A DNA stretch of 36,366 nucleotides from an uncultured beta proteobacterium (GTDB lineage Bacteria; Pseudomonadota; Gammaproteobacteria; Burkholderiales; Burkholderiaceae_C), in the NCBI GenBank assembly GCA_903914615.1, contig CAIWPS010000797.1, positions 1 to 36,366 of the forward strand, in the 5' to 3' direction. Below, piece by piece: positions 7,173 through 14,356 of this stretch. The translations under genes were made by a program, and so were the position numbers. Each line of letters starts with the position of its first letter. Positions within the stretch are counted from its first letter, which is position 1. Below the pieces are notes generated by a model. It saw only the letters and a list, made by a program, of their open reading frames with translations, searched no databases and was not told the DNA's origin.

Positions 7173-7624
7173 AATTCGAACTCGAACTCGTTCGCGCCGG
7201 GCGCCCCATCGACGCCACCGTCGCGCGACCCGTGAAAGAGGTCGCCGTCGGCGTGCGCAAGGCGCTGCGCGAGACCACCGATGCGCTGCTGGTCGATGGC
7301 ATCCACCACGGCAAGCTGGCCGGCGTGGCCAAGCAATGTTGTCGCACCATGCTCGTCGTCGCCGGCGTCCTGGACGCCTGCATGGTCGAGCCTGAGATTG
7401 CGGACTTCGCCGAGGCGGCCATCAACCTGGTCGAGGGAGCGCGCGGCGTCATGGATAGAGGCTTGACGCTGCACGACTGGCCGACGATCAACGCGGGCGC
7501 CGTGATGATGGAAGTCACGATGCGCGGCATCTGCGCTTGCATGGGCGTCGACTACGAAGCGGCGATGCGCGCGGTTCACGACGGGAGCGAACCGGTGCTG
7601 CCCAAGATCAACGATGGAGCCTAA
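7169..7624 (+). CDS. Orphan 151-aa protein of accessory operon
   Basis: Starts at GTG 7169, overlapping the glycosyltransferase stop, with a strong AAGGAGG five bases upstream. The protein is largely helical. Conspicuous segments are VAVGVRKALRETTDALLVDGIHHG (about 26-49), KQCCRTMLVVAGVLDAC (55-71) and INAGAVMMEVTMRGICACMGVDYEAAM (106-132). It is Cys-rich for its size (C57, C58, C71, C121, C123). There is no signal peptide or clear membrane span. I do not recognise a family. A partner of the glycosyltransferase or the ACP is possible only from its position. Confidence 0.65.
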   Translation: MKFELELVRAGRPIDATVARPVKEVAVGVRKALRETTDALLVDGIHHGKLAGVAKQCCRTMLVVAGVLDACMVEPEIADFAEAAINLVEGARGVMDRGLTLHDWPTINAGAVMMEVTMRGICACMGVDYEAAMRAVHDGSEPVLPKINDGA

Positions 7625-7625
7625 G

Positions 7626-7850
7626 ATGACCTCACACCGTAATGCGCTGCTTGCGAAACTGTCCGAAATCCTGGAGTCCGAAATTCAGCCAACGACGGCG
7701 CTCGATGCAAACGGGCTCTGGGATTCTCTGGCCGTCGTGTTGACGGTCGCGGCCATCGACGATGTGTGCCAGCGCGAGGTCGACGGTGTTGCGCTGTCCA
7801 AGTGCGAGACGGTCGAGGAAGTGCTGGCGCTGGCGGGACTCGGCGCATGA
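7626..7850 (+). CDS. Acyl carrier protein
   Basis: A 74-aa acidic helical protein with the phosphopantetheine site WDSLAVV (S34) at the start of helix II, as in ACPs. ATG 7626 is preferred over ATG 7614 because GGAG lies six bases upstream of 7626 and none precedes 7614. It would carry the growing acyl chain for the KAS III and SDR encoded next, and may donate it to the NeuD-like acyltransferase (inference). A host phosphopantetheinyl transferase is needed. The spacing is tight: KAS III begins in the ATGA of its stop. It belongs to the specialised ACP type found in glycan loci and is unlikely to be the housekeeping ACP. Confidence 0.85.
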   Translation: MTSHRNALLAKLSEILESEIQPTTALDANGLWDSLAVVLTVAAIDDVCQREVDGVALSKCETVEEVLALAGLGA

Positions 7851-8833
7851 CGACAACCCGCCGAGGCAACTTCTGCGAGACGATCGGTGCGCACGTGTGC
7901 GGCGTCGTCACTGCCGTGCCGCAGCTCGTCGTCACCGACGCCATGCTGGGCGACCACGCGGCGGCGGCGTCCGAGGCCGGCGCCATCACGGGCGTGCGCA
8001 CGCGTCGCCGCGCGTCGGCCAGCCAGACCACTGAAAGCCTGTGCGCGATCGCAGCGCGGCGGCTGCTCGAGCAGCTCGGTTGGTCGCCGGGCTGCGTCGA
8101 CGCCCTGATCCTCGTGACCCAGACGCCAACCGACGCCATCCCTTCAGGCGCCCACCGCCTGCACGGCGAACTGGCACTACCCAAGCACTGCGCGGCGATC
8201 GAGGTCAACTGGTCGTGCTCGGGCTACGTGCAGGGCTTGTGGCTTGCATCGCGCCTGGCCGAAGGCAATCGGCGCGTGCTGCTCCTGGTCGGCGACACCT
8301 CCAGCCGCATCGTCGACCGGGCCGACCGGGCTACGGGCCCGCTTTTTGGCGACGCCGGCAGCGCTACGGCGGTGCAAGGCGGCTCGCTGAAGAGCCACTT
8401 CGTCATGGGCAACGACGGCCGCGGCGCGCAGCGCCTGCACCGCGAGCACGGCAAGCCGCTGGCGATGGACGGAGCCTCCGTCTTCACATTCGCTTTGCGC
8501 GAGGTTCCCGGGCTCATTGAGGACGTCCTGGACATCGCGCCGAGTCCCGACTACCTTCTGTTCCATCAGGCCAACCGGCTGATGCTCGAGCAGGTCATCA
8601 AGCGCGCGCAGCTCAAGGAGCGCTTCACGCCGGCGCAGATCCCGACGAACCTCGCCGACTACGGCAACTGCTCGTGCGCGAGCATCCCGCTGCTGCTGTG
8701 CGACAAGGTGAGTCCGCTGGCGGCCAAGCGCAGCCGGTTCGCCCTGTTCGGCTTCGGTGCCGGCTGGGCCTGGGCCGGCGCGGTAGTCGGCGGCGCGCAC
8801 CTGGACGCGGTTGAGCTGATCGAGGCGGCGTAA
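7847..8833 (+). CDS. 3-oxoacyl-ACP synthase III (KAS III/FabH-like)
   Basis: A 328-aa thiolase-fold enzyme with the full KAS III triad: C124 in NWSCSGYVQGL, H240 in LLFHQANRLM and N274 in DYGNCSCASIP. It also has GDAGSATAV (168-176) and the C-terminal FGFGAGWAWAG, where FabH proteins have a glycine-rich active-site loop. It should condense an acyl-CoA with malonyl-ACP to give a short 3-oxoacyl-ACP. Beside a dedicated ACP and an SDR this fits acetoacetyl-ACP formation for a 3-hydroxybutyryl group, as proposed for acylated-viosamine loci (inference from memory of those loci). ATG 7847 overlaps the ACP stop. It lies in phage DNA with no other fatty-acid genes, so housekeeping FabH is unlikely. 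Confidence 0.88.
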   Translation: MTTTRRGNFCETIGAHVCGVVTAVPQLVVTDAMLGDHAAAASEAGAITGVRTRRRASASQTTESLCAIAARRLLEQLGWSPGCVDALILVTQTPTDAIPSGAHRLHGELALPKHCAAIEVNWSCSGYVQGLWLASRLAEGNRRVLLLVGDTSSRIVDRADRATGPLFGDAGSATAVQGGSLKSHFVMGNDGRGAQRLHREHGKPLAMDGASVFTFALREVPGLIEDVLDIAPSPDYLLFHQANRLMLEQVIKRAQLKERFTPAQIPTNLADYGNCSCASIPLLLCDKVSPLAAKRSRFALFGFGAGWAWAGAVVGGAHLDAVELIEAA

Positions 8834-9525
8834 TGGCTCTGCGCTACCTTGTGACGGGCTCGACCGGCGGCCTTGGCCTGGCTGTGGTCGACGAGCTGCG
8901 CCGCATCGACCTCGATGGCGCGGAGGTCGAGGTCGAAAGCCTGAACCGCGCCGACGCCGACTTCAGCAGCCCGCAAGCGGTCTCGAACGCCATCCTGGCC
9001 CGTTCTGGCGCGCTGGGCCGGGGTTTCGATGCGATCGTGCATTGCGCCGGAGCGGCGGCCATCCAGCCACTTCGGATGCACCGCGACCACACCTTCGCCG
9101 ACATGATGGTAGCGGCCTCTTGTGCCTACGGCATTCTGCGCGCCGCGGCGTGCGACGCCGTGTCTGAAGGCGGCAGCATCGTGCTGATGTCCAGCGTCGC
9201 CGCGCACCGCGGCACGGCCGGCATGGCGGCCTACAGCGCCGGCAAGGCAGCCGTCGAAGCCATGGCGCGCTGCGCCGCCATCGAACTCGCGCCGCGCGGC
9301 ATTCGGGTGAACTGCGTCGCCGCCGGCGCCTTCGAATCGCCCATGCACCAGCGCATCACGAAGCGCATGCCGGCAGCGTCGCGCGATGCGTACGAGGCGC
9401 GCCACCCGCTAGGGTTTGGCGACGCACGGAATGTCGCGCGCACCGTCGTGCACCTTGTGAGCGAGGGGTCGAGCTGGACCACCGGCTCGACGGTCGTGGT
9501 CGACGGGGGTTTCCTGGCCCGGTGA
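8833..9525 (+). CDS. Short-chain dehydrogenase/reductase (FabG-like)
   Basis: A 230-aa SDR with the NAD(P) motif TGSTGGLG (8-15), CAGA (71-74), catalytic S121, Y134 and K138 (YSAGK), and the classical C-terminus TGSTVVVDGGF. The expected reaction is reduction of the 3-oxoacyl-ACP made by the KAS III, giving 3-hydroxyacyl-ACP. Reduction of a keto sugar is the alternative. It starts at ATG 8833, sharing one base with the KAS III stop. It is the last gene of the accessory operon and ends one base before the stop of the convergent LamG gene, leaving no room for a terminator. Confidence 0.87.
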   Translation: MALRYLVTGSTGGLGLAVVDELRRIDLDGAEVEVESLNRADADFSSPQAVSNAILARSGALGRGFDAIVHCAGAAAIQPLRMHRDHTFADMMVAASCAYGILRAAACDAVSEGGSIVLMSSVAAHRGTAGMAAYSAGKAAVEAMARCAAIELAPRGIRVNCVAAGAFESPMHQRITKRMPAASRDAYEARHPLGFGDARNVARTVVHLVSEGSSWTTGSTVVVDGGFLAR

Positions 9526-9526
9526 T

Positions 9527-10315
9527 TCAGCCGTGGCTCGGAAAGGCTGCGGTCGGCAATGCGAAAGCGCGCCCGACGCCCACCGTCATCCGAAAGTCGT
9601 CCATGTAGGTCGGCTGCGGATGGGTGTTCGAGCCGCAGATGCACACGGCAGTGGTGCCGATGGCGTACAGCGCCGCGGTGCCGACCGTTGAAGCCGTGTC
9701 CTGCGAGCCGCCGATGCCGATGGCGAATGTGCTTCCCACGCGCCGGCACTGAACGAAGTTCCAGGCGTTGAGCGTCAACGCGCCCGAGCTGACCAGGCTG
9801 GCGTAGGTCGACCCGCTCGTGCCCTTGCACAGGAAGCCGACCTTCCCGGCGCTCGTGAGGTACACGGTCACGTCGTAGGCCAAAAGTTCATTGGTCGCGC
9901 CGATGTACAGCTCGGTCTGATTGGCGAACGTCGTCGGGTAGACCCAAAACTCGATGGTGAAGTCCGAGGAGCCGACCGCCCAGTGCGGGCTGCTGGTGCC
10001 CTGAATGTTGAAATTGGACTGGTCGCTGACGTGCAGCGCATTGCTGCCCCACTTGACGACGCTCGACTGAAGGTTGCCGTAGGCCGTGGTGTTGCCGAAG
10101 ACGCCCGGCAAGCCCAGGGGCCCGCTGTCTACGCACGGGCCCCCAACGTTCGCATCGAAGTGGTACAGCGCTACCACATCGCTGTAGTACGCATCGCCCG
10201 GAGACTGCCGGCGCATTGAAGCGATCACACCAAGCAGCGCAGGATGAATGTTGCCGCGCTGCGGCCGCCTGGGAGCACAACGCGTGCGCGAGTCGAATCG
10301 ACGCGGCACGATCAC
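9527..10315 (-). CDS. LamG/concanavalin-like fibre or tail-tip protein
   Basis: A 262-aa protein whose residues about 40-258 form one LamG-type jelly roll. Signature pieces are ALYHFDAN, SDFTIEFWVYPT, AWNFVQCRRVG and YMDDFRMTVGVGRA. Such domains bind carbohydrate and occur in phage host-recognition proteins. I prefer GTG 10315 because its GTGA overlaps the hub stop, matching the style of the operon. An upstream ATG at 10330 is possible. It is the last gene of the tail operon and would be exposed at the tail tip. There are two N-X-T sites (NTT, NQT). The adjacent glycosylation operon makes it one candidate acceptor (inference). Confidence 0.75.
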   Translation of the reverse strand: MIVPRRFDSRTRCAPRRPQRGNIHPALLGVIASMRRQSPGDAYYSDVVALYHFDANVGGPCVDSGPLGLPGVFGNTTAYGNLQSSVVKWGSNALHVSDQSNFNIQGTSSPHWAVGSSDFTIEFWVYPTTFANQTELYIGATNELLAYDVTVYLTSAGKVGFLCKGTSGSTYASLVSSGALTLNAWNFVQCRRVGSTFAIGIGGSQDTASTVGTAALYAIGTTAVCICGSNTHPQPTYMDDFRMTVGVGRAFALPTAAFPSHG

Positions 10316-13158
10316 GTCGTGTCGCCCCACAGGTCCCAGATGTCGGTGCTGGCGCAGAACAGTGCCGCCGGGCTGTACTGCGCGCGCAGCGTGTTGCTGC
10401 TGACGTTGTTGACCGTGGTCACGCTGGCGTTCTGCGCGCTGACGGTCACCGTGCCAGAGCCTTGGCGCACGACGATGACCGAGCTGCCATTGCCCGCGGC
10501 GACGTTGGCGTGGGTAGGCACGGTCAGCACCAGGTTGCTCGCGCTGTTGAAAACGATCGCCGTCGGGGTGTTGAAGTCCGACAGCGCCAGGGTGTAGTTG
10601 GCGCTCTGCGCGTTGATCGTGATCGAGGGGCTGCGCCAGGTCACCGCGCCGGCCGCCATGGTCAACACCTGGCCGTTCGCGCCAGGCGGAATGTCGGTCG
10701 TGGCAAGGGCACGGAAGGTCGGGGCAGCAGCATTCCCGCTGGTCGGCCCGGCAAAGACCGCCGCCGCGTTTTGGCTGGCCAGCGCCTGCGTGAGGTTGCC
10801 GGAGCTCGTCACCTGCGCCGCGTTCGCCGCGAAGAGCGTCGCTGGCAGGTTCAGGCCCACCGAGGTGACGCCCAGCGTCGGACTCAGCGTGATGTCCACC
10901 GTGTCGCCGTTCGGGAAGGCCACGCCTCCAGCCTTAAAGGCCACCCCGAAGGCGTAGTAGCCGCCGCCGCTGTTGGCGGTGGCCGAGGTGACCGTGTACG
11001 TCGCCCACTTGGCTGTGTCAGCCACATCGCGAATGTCCAGTAGTCCGACCTGGCCGAGGCCGGCGAACAGCGTCGTCATCGCCACGCCATCGGCCGTCGT
11101 GTCGTCGATGTAGATGTGCGCAGCATTGGCCTGGACCGCGTTGTCGAATCGCAGCTTGCCGGCGCCGGGATCGGCGTTCGTCGTGCTGCTGGTGTCGACC
11201 GTGTACGCGTACCCGGTGCCGTTGGTGACCACCTGGGCAGCCACGTTGAAGGTGTAGGGGTTGACGGCGCTCAGCGACTGCAGTGCGCCGCCGACGGTGT
11301 TGAAGCTCAGCAGCTTCACGTAGATCGTCGTGCCGAACCAGGACTGGGCCACGTCGAAGGCGCCGACCGAGGCGTCCAGGCGCATGAACGCCGCGCCGGT
11401 GAGGTGCGCCTGGGCTTGCGTGCCGTCGCGGGCTCGACGGAGGTAGCCGGTGAGGTTGTAGTTGTATGCCGAGGTTAGGTTGGCGGTCGAATAGTCGATC
11501 AGCTCATTGGTCGCAAGATTCGACCCGACGATGACCGAAAGCGTGCCGCCTGCGTCGGCCACGGAGTTGGCGGCGCTGGTCAGCACTCCGCTGCTGGCGC
11601 TCAGGTTGCACGACAGCGTGCTGGTCGTGTCCGGGTCGACCACCAGCGGCAAGTTGGCGGTGAGGGTGCCGAATCGCGCTCCGCTGGTCAACGTTCCGAC
11701 CATCGCATAGGTGGCGTTGTCGTGGCTTACCCATACCTGCGCGCCGCCCCAGTTGGCGCCGCCTGCGCTGCCGATCCACACCTGCGGCTGGCCGCCGGTC
11801 AGCGCCAGCGGCGGCTGGAACATGACCGGCGCGACGGCGTTTCCTGGCGCCACGCCAGCGGCCGGGGTGTGACCGCTCACCGGCGCCGCCGAATAGACGC
11901 CGCCCGTGGACACGCCCGTCGAAAGCTCTTCGGCCTGGATGGCCAGGTTGCCGTTCGCGTCCTCCTCGATGCTGATGATGCGCACCGGGAAGTTCACCAG
12001 GCCGAGTTTGGCGTCGGTGATCGCGACGATGTCCATCGGATCGAGGCGCCCATAGCGCCAGCCCAGAGTGAACGAGTAGACGTTCCTGATGTACAGCTGC
12101 CGCTGCAGGATCTGCTGGGCGACAAAGCGCCCGATCGCAGGGCTGCAGATCGAATGCGCGGTGACGGTGCTCATCACTCGCAGCCCATAGGTCTCGATGG
12201 CGAGCTGGTCGCTGGCCTGGGCAATGTAGATGTTGTACTGGTTGCTGCGGTCGTAGCACTCGACATTGACCTGGTTGTACGCATCGGCTTGGCGAGACCG
12301 GTCGCAGGTTACCGGGTCGGTGCCGGCGGCGGCAATGAAGTCGTCGTACCCAAGCGAGTACTGAACCGTGAGCGACGGCGACCAGCCGCCAATGGCTTGA
12401 TCCGCGTATGGGACGATCTGCAGCAGTCCATCGGCAAAGATGGCGTTCGCGTTGCCGATCTGCAGCAGGTCGGTCAGCATCGAGGACATCGGCGTCTGGC
12501 TCGTGTAGGCCGGGCTGATGACGATGTTGGCCGCCGCGCAGTAGTTGAAGAAGTTGCTGAGGTCGCCAAGTTGCGCGCTGGGCCAGCCGACGCCGAAGTT
12601 CGCATCCGTCAGCAGCGTGGCGACGACGTTGGCAACGTTGGCATCCGCGCCGCCCAGCAGGCCCTGGACCTCGAAGGTCATGTTCGGCAGGCTGCTGCTG
12701 CTGCCAAGCGCCAGCGCCGGCGAACACAGGTACGCGTTGCCGCGGTAGGCCAGGTCCTGGCCGGCGTGGTTCGTCGTGAGGTAAGGCCAAGGCGTCTGGC
12801 TGTAAGTGCCCTGGAAACTCGTCAGGCCCTGCGCCGCGGCTGTGGTGACGTTGGAGTCGACCCAGACCTGCCCCACGAAATTCGCATTCGCCGCAGGCCC
12901 TTCGCAGAGCCCCCAGACCACTGCGGCCGTGTAGGTGTAGCTCGTGCTGGTCTGCGTCGTGCCGCCGCCCTTGCCGCTGCTCTGGCTGGTGGTGGAAGGG
13001 ATGGCGGTGAAATCGCCATACCACAGCAAGTTCGACGCAATGCGCGTCTGGCCGAAGACGATGGGCACCGGCAAGCCCTGCGTGCTGTTCTGCAGCGTCA
13101 GCGCGCCGATCACATTATCGGTGTTGCTGATCGTCTTCTTCTTGAACAAACCGCCCAT
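10312..13158 (-). CDS. Tail tip/central hub protein (lambda gpJ-like, phage-tail_3 type)
   Basis: A 948-aa large tail-tip protein. The N-terminal half is of the hub type: a start rich in VPIVFGQTRI, a WGLCEGP motif near residue 83, and a block ending GRFVAQQILQRQLYIRNVYSFTLGWRYGRLDPMDIVAITD. These are typical of GTA and lambda-like hub proteins. The C-terminal half is a Ser/Thr/Asn/Ala-rich beta region, probably fibre or receptor domains. I count about 13 N-X-S/T sequons, but its N/S/T-rich composition predicts about that many. It lies downstream of NlpC/P60, as usual in this module. ATG 13158 has GAGG upstream. Confidence 0.85.
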   Translation of the reverse strand: MGGLFKKKTISNTDNVIGALTLQNSTQGLPVPIVFGQTRIASNLLWYGDFTAIPSTTSQSSGKGGGTTQTSTSYTYTAAVVWGLCEGPAANANFVGQVWVDSNVTTAAAQGLTSFQGTYSQTPWPYLTTNHAGQDLAYRGNAYLCSPALALGSSSSLPNMTFEVQGLLGGADANVANVVATLLTDANFGVGWPSAQLGDLSNFFNYCAAANIVISPAYTSQTPMSSMLTDLLQIGNANAIFADGLLQIVPYADQAIGGWSPSLTVQYSLGYDDFIAAAGTDPVTCDRSRQADAYNQVNVECYDRSNQYNIYIAQASDQLAIETYGLRVMSTVTAHSICSPAIGRFVAQQILQRQLYIRNVYSFTLGWRYGRLDPMDIVAITDAKLGLVNFPVRIISIEEDANGNLAIQAEELSTGVSTGGVYSAAPVSGHTPAAGVAPGNAVAPVMFQPPLALTGGQPQVWIGSAGGANWGGAQVWVSHDNATYAMVGTLTSGARFGTLTANLPLVVDPDTTSTLSCNLSASSGVLTSAANSVADAGGTLSVIVGSNLATNELIDYSTANLTSAYNYNLTGYLRRARDGTQAQAHLTGAAFMRLDASVGAFDVAQSWFGTTIYVKLLSFNTVGGALQSLSAVNPYTFNVAAQVVTNGTGYAYTVDTSSTTNADPGAGKLRFDNAVQANAAHIYIDDTTADGVAMTTLFAGLGQVGLLDIRDVADTAKWATYTVTSATANSGGGYYAFGVAFKAGGVAFPNGDTVDITLSPTLGVTSVGLNLPATLFAANAAQVTSSGNLTQALASQNAAAVFAGPTSGNAAAPTFRALATTDIPPGANGQVLTMAAGAVTWRSPSITINAQSANYTLALSDFNTPTAIVFNSASNLVLTVPTHANVAAGNGSSVIVVRQGSGTVTVSAQNASVTTVNNVSSNTLRAQYSPAALFCASTDIWDLWGDTT

Positions 13159-13160
13159 GG

Positions 13161-13640
13161 TCAGCCTCTGCCAGCAAGCGTGTAGAAGCGCACCGGGCGC
13201 GGCACGCTGCCGCCGGCTTCGAGGTGCTCGCGGGAAAGCATTCCCTTGTCGGCATCACCCAGGCACACCGCGTTCTCGTGCAAGAAGGCGTGCAGTACCC
13301 GAGGCCAGTCGACCACCACCGCGCCGTGGCTGAAGCAGTGGCCGAACCTCCACACAGCGACGTCGCCGGGCAGCGGCTGTTCGCAGCGATTGAGGTGGCG
13401 CTCGACGAATGACAGGTAGCGCTCCTCGCTGCGGTGCATCATCCAGTCGGCAGAGTAATCGCCGGTGTCGAAGTCCGGCACCAGGCCGGCCCCGACGAAC
13501 GCCGCGATGATGAACTGCCCGCAATCCACGCCGGCGCCCTTCACGCGAGCGTTGTGGTGGTATGGCGTGCGAAGCCAGGTCATCGCTTCCGCGACAACGG
13601 CCAAGCGCCAAGAGGCGGATGGGGCGGCATCGAACGCCAT
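13161..13640 (-). CDS. NlpC/P60-family tail peptidase
   Basis: A 159-aa tail-tip peptidase. The catalytic Cys is C40 in GAGVDCGQFIIAAF and the His is H105 in FSHGAVVV, with PGDVAVWRFG before it, as in NlpC/P60 proteins of phage tails. It probably cuts peptide cross-links locally during DNA entry, or assists tip assembly. ATG 13640 shares one base with the stop of the upstream gene. The order DUF2460, DUF2163, NlpC/P60, hub is the standard tail-tip order. Confidence 0.85.
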   Translation of the reverse strand: MAFDAAPSASWRLAVVAEAMTWLRTPYHHNARVKGAGVDCGQFIIAAFVGAGLVPDFDTGDYSADWMMHRSEERYLSFVERHLNRCEQPLPGDVAVWRFGHCFSHGAVVVDWPRVLHAFLHENAVCLGDADKGMLSREHLEAGGSVPRPVRFYTLAGRG

Positions 13641-14356
13641 CAGTAGGCCGTCTCGGGCGTGGGGATGTACGGGAAACCGCCGAAGTTCAGGACGTTGCTG
13701 AACTTCGAGCTGCACGTCGATTGTTGCTTGTCGCATCCCGCGCTGACCGTGAACGTGTCTCCCGGCGAAGGCGCCAGCGGCAACGGTTGAATGACGGTGA
13801 GATTGCCTGCGACGTAGCTCTTGATTGAGCGTGCAATCTGATTGTTGGCGCCGCTCGTCCACATCATGATGCCCAGCGCGAAATAGCCGTCGGGCTGCGT
13901 GAGGTTCGAGCTGATCTGCGTCGTGGTGCTTCCCGCGGCCGTGTTGCCGCTGCTCGTGAACGACGATGCGTTCAGCGTGCAGCCTCCATCGAAGAGGGTG
14001 TGCCTGCAGCTGGCCATGTAGACGTTGCGAGGCATCTGCGTGTTCAGGATCTCGAGGTCGCTGTTGATCGTCATCGCGATCTCGCTGCCGCTGACCGTGA
14101 TCTGCGCCACCCGCCCGTTGAAAAGCGTCAGAGACCCGCAGCTCGCGCTTTGCCAGTCCTTCGAGAAGCTGCGCGTCAGCACGAGCCGCGCGCCATCGAA
14201 CAGGCCCTGCAACGCGGCCTGGCTGAGCAGCTGGCCGTTGAGCGTGACGCCCGTGTCGGTGAGCAGGCTTACCTGCAGCGTGTCGACCTCGACGCCGACG
14301 ACGCTCTTGATGTTCCCGCGCTGAATGCCGACGTTCGGCAAATTGGTGGTGGTCAT
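13640..14356 (-). CDS. DUF2163/phage_BR0599 tail-tip protein, C-terminal portion of a split gene
   Basis: A 238-aa protein with hallmarks of the DUF2163 plus BR0599 family: GVEVDTLQVSLL (21-32), LEILNTQMPRNVYMASCRHTLFDGGC (about 101-126) and the C-terminal Cys-rich SAGCDKQQSTCSSKFSNVLNFGGFP. Family members usually begin with about 50 residues carrying a LYTFTLxxGxVLRYTS motif, which is absent here. That segment is encoded separately at 15715-15888, and a 450-aa gene lies between the two pieces. The halves may assemble as two chains. It overlaps the upstream gene by ATGA. It should be a tail-tip component between the distal tail protein and the hub. Confidence 0.85.
   Translation of the reverse strand: MTTTNLPNVGIQRGNIKSVVGVEVDTLQVSLLTDTGVTLNGQLLSQAALQGLFDGARLVLTRSFSKDWQSASCGSLTLFNGRVAQITVSGSEIAMTINSDLEILNTQMPRNVYMASCRHTLFDGGCTLNASSFTSSGNTAAGSTTTQISSNLTQPDGYFALGIMMWTSGANNQIARSIKSYVAGNLTVIQPLPLAPSPGDTFTVSAGCDKQQSTCSSKFSNVLNFGGFPYIPTPETAY

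Noticed and set aside
7847-8833. Housekeeping fatty-acid FabH/ACP/FabG cluster
   Set aside because: No other fab genes are present, and the genes overlap sugar aminotransferase and glycosyltransferase genes within phage DNA.
10312-13158. Enrichment of N-X-S/T sequons in the tail hub as proof of glycosylation
   Set aside because: About 13 sequons is close to what its Asn, Ser and Thr content predicts, so the count gives no support by itself.
11722-13185. Long open frame opposite the tail hub gene
   Set aside because: It is Arg/Val/Ala-rich with no motif, on the strand opposite a recognisable hub protein. High GC leaves long antisense frames open.
13732-13741. CGCATCCCGC block as a stand-alone control site
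   Set aside because: The 10-mer also occurs inside coding sequence here and, on the other strand, at 19894-19903. Only the ordered set with the 15-mer is meaningful.
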